The notes under the pieces are model-generated. The model was not told where the DNA came from. It searched no databases and saw only the letters and a program-made list of their open reading frames with translations. From Ceratopteris richardii (lineage: Eukaryota > Streptophyta > Polypodiopsida > Polypodiales > Pteridaceae): DNA of 64,000 nucleotides. Shown here piece by piece: positions 21,208-31,303 of this stretch (position 1 is the stretch's first letter; every line of letters starts with the position of its first letter). A program made the translations under genes and the position numbers. Where the stretch lies: NCBI GenBank assembly GCA_020310875.1, contig CM035433.1, positions 106,934,758-106,998,757 on the forward strand. Reading direction: 5' to 3'.

Positions 21208-22235
21208 CAGATTGATAAGCTAGATAGGGAAAACTATCTAGCTTGGTCCATGAGGATGGAGGCACACCTCACGAGCAAAGATTTGATGGCATTCATTATA
21301 GGAGAAGAAGAAAAGCCTGAGTTTGATAGAAATGGAAGCCTTACATATTGTCCCTAGAATTGTCATTAGATCATTTTACTCTTGATCTTAATAATTTTAG
21401 ATCATTTTACTCCTAATTTTGAGTAGGACATTAAGGGATATAGTGATAGGAGTGCAAGCCAAGCTATATACTCCAAGGATAAGAGAAAGAATGCCAAAGG
21501 AAAGCAGTCTACTGGTGATGAAGGATCTTCAAGCCAAGTTTATTTCACAAGAGGGAAGATGAATTCAAGAGGCAAAGGAAGGGTAGGTAAGAACACAGAT
21601 AATGTTAAAGCTTGTTGGATTTGTGGTAGAACAACTCATTTGGCAAATGATTCTTGGTATAACAATCAAAATGGTGGAATTCATAATCAGAGTTTCAATC
21701 AAAGAGGTAGAGGAGATAGAAATCAAAGAGGTAACTTCAGAGGAAGAGATGGTAGGACTTCATATGCTAGAGGAGGTGGATGAAGCTTTCAACCTCAGTC
21801 CTATAAAAACACTTATTACAATTATGCATCAGATGAGAAGGATGACTTGAATCTCATCTTGAATGCAACACATGAAGCAATAGAAGAAGATCAAAGAGTA
21901 TTCTATATTGACTCAGGATGTAGCAATCATCTGAGTGGCAACATATCATTGATGACTGACATGGAGGCAAATGTGAGTGGACATACAATTCAAATAGGAG
22001 AACACCAAGCATATGGTGGAAAGCATTGGATTAGTGAAGACAAAGAGTGGAAGCACACTCTTGAGTAAGGTACTTTATGTTCCTACTATTCCCAAAAACT
22101 TGATAAGTGTAGGACAAATTGTGGAGAAGGGATATGAAGTCAGATTCACAAATGATGGTGTTTATGTGCAAGATCCAAATGAGGGATATAGAAGCATCAT
22201 TACAGGTCAAAAGAAAGGAATAACTTTTACTCTCA
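21208..22235 (+). pseudogene. Gag-knuckle-protease block of F family, inverted
   Basis: On the plus strand it starts QIDKLDRENYLAWSMRMEAHL, matching element G's Gag start, but most of Gag is deleted and replaced by about 80 bp of AT-rich sequence. The knuckle CWICGRTTHLANDSW has its last Cys changed to Ser. A Gly/Arg/Asn/Gln-rich tail follows, then the protease FYIDSGCSNHLSG, a frameshift near 22010, and VLYVPTIPKNLISVGQIVEKGY. It stops after a GQKKGITFTLT-like sequence near 22235. In relative G these parts share one strand with pol; here they are opposite. Confidence 0.85.
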
Positions 22236-22403
22236 CTTCAATCTTTCGGATCCTCTATAACTCAATCTTTACACTTCTTCATGTTGTCTTCAATACTTTA
22301 ATCTTGTCCACCTTCAATTTGAAGAAACTTCAATGTCTGCAACAGTCGGGACTTCAAATGCTCTTCCCTTCTCTTTATATTGCACACTTTGCTCTGATAC
22401 CAC
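22236..22403 (-). other. Element F leader with primer-binding site
   Basis: The PBS is at 22391-22402 (TGGTATCAGAGC on the minus strand), one base inside the LTR edge at 22404. The rest is short AT-rich leader sequence without coding motifs. Confidence 0.7.
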
Positions 22404-23416
22404 TGATGGAGACCCCTAAATCTCCAATTGCTTGATCTATACTAATTTAAGAATAGTTCTATATCAATCATAGACCAAAATTTACACAAATGTTATCATG
22501 ATTTACAAAATCATTCACAAACACTTCTCTGTGTGAAGTTTCTTCTTCTTCAAAAGTCTGCTTCAGAGATTAACTTCATTACCTACAAACATCTTCAAAT
22601 TACTTCAATCTAATGACGCTCATACCTCCATGCTAACTTTGTGCAATCATAACATTCATTAGAACTTCAAAAAAATCATTAAAACCTTGATTTGATCATT
22701 AAGACCAAATGTATGTCAGAAACTATCTCTCTAAATAAGCGACTTTGACATAGTCAACTTCTCAAGTTGATTTCTCACAGCACAAGTTCCATTTTGATAA
22801 AGGCTTTTAACCACAACTTCCTTACATTCTAACTTAGATTTTGAATACTTATTTATCAAAAACTTTACACTATGCATTGAGATCTAGGCAAAACTCTAAC
22901 ACAAAAATATGCACGACTATAAGAGCTTTATCTATAGAATTTACATATACATGTTCCTATTGATCATACACTCAACCTTAAAAGAATTAGACCATGGAAC
23001 TTTGAGCATAGCTTAATTAACTTCTAAATTATATGTGTACAAAATATTTCTTGATCCACTTGATCAGGTTGAGACAAATTAGAGAAAGACTCGATGCTAA
23101 CTCAAGAATATAACTCTATACACATCTATCACATGAACTCTTGACTTCTAATGACTCTCACACTTTTTCCTTTACATTATTGGCTTATATACATATGATT
23201 CTAGACTCATCCCATGTCTATTACAATATTCTTTTATTGTTATAATGAACATCTATACTTATTATACAAGAATTTTCATCTATAATGTACATATGTATAC
23301 AAGCTACATTTCTGAGATCACTTCACTTTCTTCAAATAACTTCTTGACTTGATTTTGATTTTTTATCTCCTTCAAGCACTTCATAATCATCAATTAGTGA
23401 TTGCTTTGCTCCAACA
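22404..23416 (-). repeat. 5' LTR of element F (about 1.0 kb)
   Basis: On the minus strand it starts TGTTGGAGCAAAGC at 23416 and ends CTCCATCA at 22404, next to the PBS. Its outer 600 bp match the left LTR (18305-18914). A TATATAAG box lies at 23184-23191 (minus). Confidence 0.85.
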
Positions 23417-23469
23417 TATGAGACTCAGCAAAGACCTCAACTAGTCTTAACCCAGTAGCCACCCCCACC

Positions 23470-24997
23470 AGCCAATGTAATCTCAGTCAAATATGTTGTT
23501 GTAGAAGAAAATCTCAACAGAGCTTTAGTGCATTCTTCCCCCCTGATCACTGAAAGTAATCCTAATTAAAATAGTTTTGACTCCACCCATGTAGATAGCC
23601 CACCTACATACTACATTGAATCGCCACAACACATGGAAACATATCAATATGATATTCCACCATTGGAACCCAATTGGGAGCCAGATTATGCTAATGTTAT
23701 GTATGCTAATCTTGACCCATGACTCCAAGTGAGAAAACCAAGACCATAGGGCCCTAAAGGACCATGTTTTAGGTGCCAAGGAGATCACTTCATAAAGGAT
23801 TTTCCACATCCTCCGATAGCAGGGCAGACACAATATTACAACATTCAAGGCTTTTGTGTTGAATGTGGTAAAGAGCATATCATAAGAGATTGCCCTAAGA
23901 ACCCTATTAATGCCTCAAAAGTGATGCCCATTAATGTGATATGTATTGTGCATACCTCAAATGGATCCCCACCTACATATGTGCCTATCCAAGCTGTAAC
24001 AAGAGCCCATACACTGTTACAAAATCAACAACCTAATCCTGATAAAGTAGCTGAGACAAGCAAAGTTGGAGATTCTAGTGGAAGAAAAACCAAAACGTGG
24101 AAGGATTCAAGAGAAAGAATCATGAGGAAATGGAGTAAAAAGATAAATGTATTGGAAGGAAGTTTAAAAGAGAATAGAGCTAAAATCTTAGAACTAATTT
24201 CACAAGAGTCGAACCAGGAAACCCCTAATCAGAAACCCGAATCAATTTTAGTTGAACCCATACCTGAAAACCTAGACATGATGTTTCAAGCATACCAGGC
24301 AAGTTTAAGAGAAGGACCCCAAGTAGCTGAATTGAGTAAGAACTATCCAAGGGCTGACTTAAAAATTGAGAGAACTAAACTTTGCATGAAGATGGTAGAA
24401 TTATCCCAGACCATGTTTGAAGCCTCACCATATATCAATTGGAGTAACATAACAAAAACAGAGCTACACTTTCAAGGACTACTGGAGAGGCTAGAACATT
24501 TGATTGCTAGCAACAAAAAGAATGAAGCAAAGATGGATCATAACACTCCCTTGATGCAAGAAGGTAAAGCACTATCTCTGTCTCGAGTACCTAACACGAC
24601 ATATTGGGAGAACCATTCTTCCACACATAAGTACTCACAAGGATTTCTGAGAGAAGAGCAAGGAACCAATCCTCCTATTCAAGAGATAGACGACTTACAG
24701 GAACAATTTCCCCAAGGCATACCCTCTATCTATGATGATGTAGAGGAAGAGCAGCTTAGTGAACAAATGGAGTTTGAATCCAATTCCTTACAAGAATTAC
24801 CCCAATTCACAGGACCTTGGGAAGCTAAGTCTATCAGTATGAGAGCACCCACCATAATAGTCAGAAATGAAGAGTCAGTGATCCCTAGAAACACGGAAGT
24901 GATCAAAAACGCTAAACTGCAATGTCATCTCACTTTAGAAGGACTACTGAAAATTAAACCTGAGTTGTGGAAGCACGTAGGAAAAACAAACTTCTAG
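23470..24997 (+). pseudogene. Element H Gag C-terminus: two zinc knuckles and a long spacer
   Basis: From about 23700 a basic frame leads to CFRCQGDHFIKDFPH (last Cys changed to Phe) and CVECGKEHIIRDC, which has three rather than four residues between the second Cys and His. The capsid part is missing, apparently cut by F's LTR. The frame then stays open from 23921 to 24997 (358 codons) as a hydrophilic, Glu/Lys/Gln-rich protein with helical stretches such as NWSNITKTELHFQGLLERLEHL and no motif I recognise. Such a long spacer between knuckle and protease is unusual. Confidence 0.75.
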
Positions 24998-25071
24998 AGA
25001 CATCTACCACCCACTCTCAGGAAGGTTCACACAAGAAGGTGTCAGAAATACCCGTTGAAAGAATCTGAGAT

Positions 25072-25610
25072 ATGAGCAAGGGAGAGGAAGGTAATACCTA
25101 TCCTCCAATAACCCATCATGGCTACACCACCAAAGCCATCCTTGATTCAGGTGTAGGAGTAACCATCACTACCACTGCTTTATGGAAATGTTGGGGTAAG
25201 CCAGCACTAAGACCCACAAGAATGAAGCTACAAATGGCTGATGGACATATTGAAAAACCATTAGGCTTACTAGAAGGGATATATCTCACCACTTGTGGTG
25301 TACAATTTGAGCACACCTTTGCCATTTGTGAGTTTGGAAGTAATCATGCTTACGAAAATGATATTAGGATGACCATTCATGCACCAGTTGCAAATTGTAC
25401 AAGATTGGGGAACTAAATCCTTGTACTTGCAACATTTAGGAGTGACCACCAAAGTTAATCTGAAGGATTATTTCCATCGAGATGTACCCCCAATTCAGTG
25501 GAATACCATCCATAAGACACCTGAAGAAAGAAAATTTGTGCATTCATTAGAATCAGATCCCTCATGGTTGCACGAGGACACTCATCTATGGATGTGTAAG
25601 ATAGCCAAAT
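25072..25610 (+). pseudogene. Element H aspartic protease
   Basis: AILDSGVGVTITTTALW (about 25130-25185) carries the retropepsin D-S-G catalytic triad, followed by KLQMADGHIEKPLGLLEGI and HTFAICEFG. The second retropepsin motif (ILG-x-PFMHQLQIVQDWG, about 25360-25410) is in a different frame with a stop replacing one residue, so there is a frameshift inside the domain. Coding continues as KSLYLQHLGVTTKVNLKDYF to a stop near 25610. It would cleave the Gag-Pol precursor. Confidence 0.8.
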
Positions 25611-26270
25611 AAGAAGAAGAATTATTAGAAGCTAGAACTTTAGGTTCAAAATGACATCCATGAACCCTTCTAGATCCTGCTTATGCATCGATAGTGTTTT
25701 CTGATGAGGAATTTGAGCCTCACAGTTGCGAAAAGATCTTAGCTACTATGGATATAGCAGTAAACAAAGAACAATAGGCCCCTCACTATGATGAGGATGG
25801 ATATGACATTTCAATCTTTAGGATAGAACCCTTAGAGGAAGAGCCCATCTTAGAAGAATGCAAGGAATTGGCCCAAGAGGTAGACGAAACGAGTGATGAG
25901 GACCTAGAGTTCATTATCATGGAACCATTTTCTTCAATAGAAGAGGAGTATATTTACTTTGTGGAAGCCACTACCCTAGAGATGGAAAAGGAAAATCAAA
26001 CTGAACAACCCAAGTCACTCACAGAAGATAAAGAAAGGAAGCACAAAAAGAAGAGAGAGAGAGCACCTATGATAGAAGAGGAAGAACCCCTCATGGAAGT
26101 ATCAAAGAACTTTAGAAAGTATGATATAGAAGACAAAAGAATCGTGATATGGATGCCTAAACAAGAACCAAGCATTGGATAAGTGTATAATAATCGAGAA
26201 AAAACCAAAAAAAACATAATCATGATAGAAGATGGAGAAGAGAAATGCACATACATAGGGCATGATTTAA
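25611..26270 (+). pseudogene. Acidic linker between protease and RT of H
   Basis: Several stops interrupt a Glu/Asp-rich frame (for example EPLEEEPILEECKELAQEVDETSDEDLEF and KHKKKRERAPMIEEEEPL, up to 26182). No domain was recognised. It leads in phase-shifted pieces to LTMEEEKELIGRLREYRDVFDWSY, the usual entry into gypsy RT. It is probably a disordered spacer. Confidence 0.6.
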
Positions 26271-27125
26271 CGATGGAAGAAGAAAAAGAGTTAATTGGCC
26301 GATTGCGAGAATATAGAGATGTGTTTGATTGGAGCTACAAGGGCTAAAAAGGAGTAGACCCAGATGTATGCTCACATAGAATTCCTATGAAACTAGAGGC
26401 CAAGGCTTCTAAGCAAAAACCATACACTTATAATGATAACTATGCTACCAAGATTAAAGAGGAGGTAGATCGATTGATAGAAGTAGGATTCATTTATGAT
26501 ATTGAGCACACTGAATGGGTATCCCCCCATTGTGGTCGTGCCTAAGAAAAATGGGAAATTGCATGTGTGTATTAACCTTAAAAAAGTTAATGCCACCATG
26601 ATTAGAGATAGTTATCCTCTTCCTATCACAGAACACTTATTAGAACGAGCTGCGACCAAGGAAGTCTACAGCTTCCTTGATGGATTCTCAGGCTATAATC
26701 AGGTAGCCATTGCTCCTGAAGATCAACGTAAGATAGCATTCGCCATAGAATGGGGCATATTTTCATTTCGTGTGATGCCATTTGGTCTTACAAATGCACC
26801 CACCACGTTTCAACAATTAATGTGTCATGTCTTTAAGGAATTCCTATGGAAAAACTTGGAATGTTTACATGGATGATTTTTGTGCTCATTCTAACATGAG
26901 GTAGACCCACATCCCTGAATTAAGGCAAATTTTTGACAAATGTCGAGAATATCAGGTCTGCTTGAACTTAGAAAAGTGCATTTTCATGGTCAAGCAAGGC
27001 AAAATTCTAGGACATATTGTGTCAAAAAATGGAATCTCTATGGACGAAGATAAAGTCAGAGTGATTGCAGATTTACTTAGGCCAAAAAATGTAAAGGAGT
27101 ACAGGCTTTCATGGGTCATTGTGAT
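26271..27125 (+). pseudogene. Element H reverse transcriptase
   Basis: The sequence shows LREYRDVFDWSYKG, the RIPMKLEAKASKQKPY block, EEVDRLIEVGFIYDIEHTEWVSP, then after a frameshift VVVPKKNGKLHVCINLKKVN, SYPLPITEHLLERAA, SFLDGFSGYNQVAIAPEDQRK and FRVMPFGLTNAPTTFQQLM. A second frameshift lies just before the catalytic VYMDDFCAHS (about 26863-26892). LNLEKCIFMVKQGKILGHIVSKNGI follows, and the thumb is truncated near 27125. At least two frameshifts and several stops are present; the YMDD itself is intact. Confidence 0.88.
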
Positions 27126-27140
27126 TATTATCAATGATTT

Positions 27141-27818
27141 ATGCACATGTACGCAATCATAGCAAAGCCTCTGTACTCTCTTGTGACCAAGTTTGAATGG
27201 ATGGATGAATGTGAGAAATCATTCAATGAACTCAAACGACGCTTGTGTTCAGCACCCATATTAACTACACTAGTTTGGAGTAATCCATTCCATGTGCATG
27301 CGGATGCATCCAACTATGCCATAGGATGTGTGTTGACGCAACCCACAAATGAAAGCAATATAGATATTCCCATAGCTTACGCAAGTAGATAGTTAAATGC
27401 AGTGGAAAGAAATTACACCACTACGTAGCGTGAAGGATTAGGAATGATTTATGCAGTGAAAAAATTCAGGCATTACTTGTCAGATAATAAATTCAAGTTC
27501 TTTACGAATCATCAGGCATTGTTGTACTTAGTCAATAAGCCTTGCAACACTAGATGATTGATATGATGGTTTCTATTATTAATGGAGTACGACTTTGAAC
27601 TAGTCATCAAGAAGGGAAGGACCCACCTTAGAGCCGATCATCTTTCACGATTAACTACGAGAGAAGCCCCTCAAGGGATGGCGGATGAACTACCAAGCGC
27701 ATACTTGTTTAATCTTGAGATAGTACCTGAATGGGCCAAGATTATTGTCCCTATTCTCACATTTGGACCCAAGAATCCTAGGATGAAGATCAGAGAAGGA
27801 GAGATTACCAAATCTTAA
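27141..27818 (+). pseudogene. Element H RNase H
   Basis: KPLYSLVTKFEWMDECEKSFNELKRRL connects RT to RNase H. FHVHADASNYAIGCVLTQ carries the first acidic residue and VERNYTTT-stop-REGL contains the Glu. TNHQALLYL has Asn where the family has TDH. YDFELVIKKGRTHLRADHLSRL ends the domain (normally ADALSR). Three or more stops occur between 27392 and 27582. A hydrophobic/Pro-rich tail runs to the stop at 27818. Confidence 0.82.
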
Positions 27819-29338
27819 AGATACCAGATACTAGCAGGAAGCATATATAAACAAGATAATCAAAAAATTCTTGCTTGTTGTGTAGACGAATCAAAATTAG
27901 CACATGTAGGTGCATTAAAGCAACATCACTCGAAACATTTTATAGAGCAAACTCTACACATACTAGGATTATATTGGCCTTCTATGGAAGCAGATGTCTA
28001 TAGGCTATGTAAAGAATGCCCAGTCTATTGTGAAAAACCCTAGTGGAGCATGCCACTTTGTATCATGTGTCTCTTACACCAGAATGGAGTGAATCAATGG
28101 TAACATACTTGAGGATGAAAACATTCCCTCAAGGAATGACTTTAGCAAGACAATGAAGTCTAAAGCAGGAAGCTCAAGACTACAAACTTATTGGTGATAA
28201 CTTGTATAAAAGAGGGAGAGATGGATACCTGAGATAGTGTGTTCATGAGAGTGATTATTTGAGCGTATTAGAGACTATGCACCAAGGTGTTGCAGGAGGT
28301 CATTTTGGCCCTAATAGGATAATCAATGCCATACTATTTGCAGGACTATGGTGGCCCACTCTTCACATGGATGCACGTACCTATGTAAGAGATGTGATTT
28401 GTGCCAAAGAACCCAACTTCCTACTAGCATAGATGAAATTCCATTGAAACCCATGACAGGGCGACGTGTATTCTCTAAATGGGATATAGACTTTGTAGGA
28501 CCCATTAACCCCCCTTGCTAAAGGTACTCATGTTGAATACATCATAGTAGCAACAGATTATCTTACCAAATGCATGGAGGCTAAGGATACCAAAAAGAAT
28601 GATGCACACATGGCTGCAAAATTCTTATTTGAAAATGCCTTTATGAGATATGGCTTGCCTATAGAACTATTGAGCGATCGAGGAACTCACTTTCTAGACC
28701 ATGTCATTGAATATTTGTTACAGGATTTTATAGTGATTCATAAGAAATCCACACCATATCATCCCCAGGCCAACATTCAAGCAGAAAGTACTAACAAGAT
28801 CCTTTGTAATGTAGTGAAGAGACTCATGAACAACAAACGTTTAGATTGGGACAAATAGTTACATCACATTATTTGGGAATATCAAGTGGCCTACAAGATC
28901 GTACTCAATGCAACTCCCTTTCATATGGTTTTTTGTCAAAATGCAGTGCTCCCTTTGGATTTTTTGATACCTACCCTTAAGGTTGCACAAGAACATCAGT
29001 GGATTTGCCATGAATTATCATCTATGATAATGGAGTTATAACGATTAGGAGAAAGCAGCAGTAGGCGTATATGCAACCAAGAAGTGACAGAAAGCTTATT
29101 TCGATGCACATGTCAAAGATAAAGGCTTAAAAGAAGTTGACTTAGTCTTAGTATATACACTAAAACAGCACACACAGAAGCTAGAGAAATGTGGTTATGG
29201 ACCTATGATTATTAACAAACTATCGACAAGTGGAGCAGTACAATTAGCCTCTCTAGAAGGAGAGATAATGCCTAATTACATTAGTGGTTTTAGAGTCAGG
29301 CTTTATCAAGAACCTCTTATGGAAGATATACTTAGATG
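27819..29338 (+). pseudogene. Element H integrase with two HHCC-like modules
   Basis: A first zinc-binding-like module (about 27821-28040) reads YQILAGSIYKQDN, HHSKHF, ILGLYWPSMEADVYRLCKEC. A second (about 28192-28430) reads GDNLYKRGRDGYLR, MHQGVAGGHFG, GLWWPTLHMDARTYVRD. Each resembles the whole N-terminal domain of a gypsy integrase. The catalytic core follows: EYIIVATDYLTKCMEA (Asp), LLSDRGTHF (Asp) and HPQANIQAEST (Glu). The core is open from 28574 to 28858. The C-terminal region includes EKCGYGPMIINKLSTSGAVQL and ends near 29338. No chromodomain is seen. Frameshifts and stops are frequent. Confidence 0.82.
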
Positions 29339-29342
29339 ACTC

Positions 29343-30320
29343 ATGTTGGCAAAGAAACTCAAGGAGGAAGAAAAGAGAATACCAAAGGAATCTCAGGTAG
29401 AAACTCTAGAACGCATTAAATCCATGAAATTAAGAAGACAAGGACTAGGGAGAGAACATTATAACCATCTCAACAACTCAAGGATAGATACCAGCACTGA
29501 CAAAGAAACACCGAGATATCCTATGGCCATGTGTCAAACAAAGTTGATTGCCCATCCTAGCATGTTGGATATGAGACCATTCATTACATTCATGCTAGAA
29601 CAAGGCAACACCCACCATGAGATTAGGGATTTAATTGATTCAAGTGTTGTGACTAGTGCAATTAGGTGGTCCCACTATAAGGACTCATGAATAGAAATGT
29701 GGCCAATTGCAGCATACCTCGTAGGGCTAGGAGGCATGGAAACCCCTTGCATGGGTGAGGTGGACCTTCCTATCCTCATACATGAGATGACCATGACTAT
29801 GAAACTCCTAGTGTGCCATGATGATGACCTGATAGAACCATTAATCCTTGGCCAAGATTGGTTATATGATCACTCCGTGGACCTAAATCTTAGAAAATGC
29901 TCCCTACAACTTAGAACCTTAGACCAATAGCGAGTGATACTACTTGACTTCCCTAACAATACCTCACTTGAGGAATGTAACCCCTTACCAGATGAAATGA
30001 ATGCGAAGGAGGACTAGAAGAGTTTTGGACAGATTCGTCAGTTGAGTTAGATCAATCCCATGTCAACCCACGAGGGCTTGGTGATGGATAGTTGCCACTT
30101 AGGAGGACGTCAAAAGATCTTTCCTTGGTCTTCCTTTGAACAAGAAGAGGATCACATCAATGGTGAGGTGGGTTACATTAGTGGACAAATGGGAACAATT
30201 GTCTCCTATAGTCTGTCCTCCACACTTCCTATGGACCTACCTAGATCTATTGTACAAAATGCCTCACTTCTTGATGGGCAAGTCACGCAAGTGTTGGACC
30301 TCCCTTCTTTTCCAAAGTAG
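29343..30320 (+). pseudogene. Second retropepsin-like frame downstream of integrase (H)
   Basis: One reading frame runs from ATG 29343 to 30320 with internal stops at 29690, 29930 and two near 30017-30047. Residues ~75-105 read RPFITFMLEQ...IRDLIDSSVVTSAI, which fits a retropepsin N-terminal strand and active-site loop with DSS in place of DSG. About 90 residues later PLILGQDWLYDHSVDLNLRKCSLQL matches the second retropepsin hallmark (ILG-x-DWL). The element's usual protease is elsewhere (25130). The function of a second copy is unknown; it may be a captured or duplicated protease or an accessory domain of the downstream ORF. Confidence 0.62.
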
Positions 30321-31303
30321 ATTGTCACCTAGACCTCTCAACCTCAACCACAAAAAATTCAACCAAGACTCAAGATCCCAAACCAATGACCATACCAGAC
30401 GATCCAAAGGTGGAAGCAGTATGAACCTGTCAAAGCCACCCGCACAAAGCAAGTATGGGTGTCAAAAGGCCAGAAAGTACCAATACTTTCCAACAGCACA
30501 AGCTATGACAAGAAGAAGTCAAGGCAGAATCAAAGTCAACATCCTACCTCCCCTTGACCTTCTTCTCCATCGACGAGAACCCGACAAGTTTGGATCACCA
30601 AGAAGTACATCATGACCAACTGACCCACACCCACACACATTTGGGTAGCCAAGAACTGTCTTTTAGCTCAAAACTCAAGCCATGTAATATACATCCCTTC
30701 AAAATCACTTCACCCATCGACACCACCACTGCCCCATTCACCTTTTGTACCTCAGCAAGACATCCCAACCCCCCCACCAACTCTTAGAAGATGGATGCGG
30801 AAATGCATCCAAAAGCCTTTACACCATCCTTTGTATGACATGACACCTCTCCTGACTTTCACTCGTCCGTGTAATAATTCACCCACAACTAAACCTTGTA
30901 CAAATTCATCCACGCGAACCCACTATCACTTGTAACAAAATCTCATCACAAGCAATGTATGCACTATCTGAAGCATGTAGGTTGTCTAGTGACATGCATT
31001 AGTTTCTGAGAAATCATTACATAAACCACCTCACAACACACGGCTACATGAGTTACGCATCAATTATGGAAATGGATTGCTGTCTCACTAACCTCCCATC
31101 CAACCCAACTCCCCTCCACTATCCCAATTCATAATAAGGGCTGCAGTGGAAGCCATAACATCTCCAATGCCCCACACTCTACCAGAAACCTTTACACCTA
31201 GTACATCCACCCTAATCCCCCCATCCTAATTAATCCATTCCTCACCCCTTCCCTTCCTTCCTTTCCCCTTCCTTCAGAACCTATTTTCCCATTTCCCCCA
31301 CCA
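30321..31303 (+). other. Low-complexity linker between retropepsin-like and accessory frames
   Basis: The first part (to about 30620) is degenerate coding with Gln/Ser/Lys-rich sequence, including TKQVWVSKGQK and TRQVWITKKYI in one frame. The rest is C-rich, pyrimidine-rich DNA that would encode Pro/Thr/Ser. No domain was recognised. Confidence 0.5.

Larger units (their letters stand above)
18301..23416 (-). mobile_element. Ty1/copia element F, internally rearranged
   Basis: Minus-strand element with 3' LTR on the left (18305-18914, truncated), polypurine tract, RNase H, RT, hinge, pre-integrase, and the 5' LTR with PBS on the right (22404-23416). The Gag-protease block (21208-22235) reads on the plus strand, opposite to pol. 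The integrase catalytic core is missing. Protein motifs show the same family as element G. The outer LTR end at 23416 cuts into gypsy element H. Confidence 0.85.
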
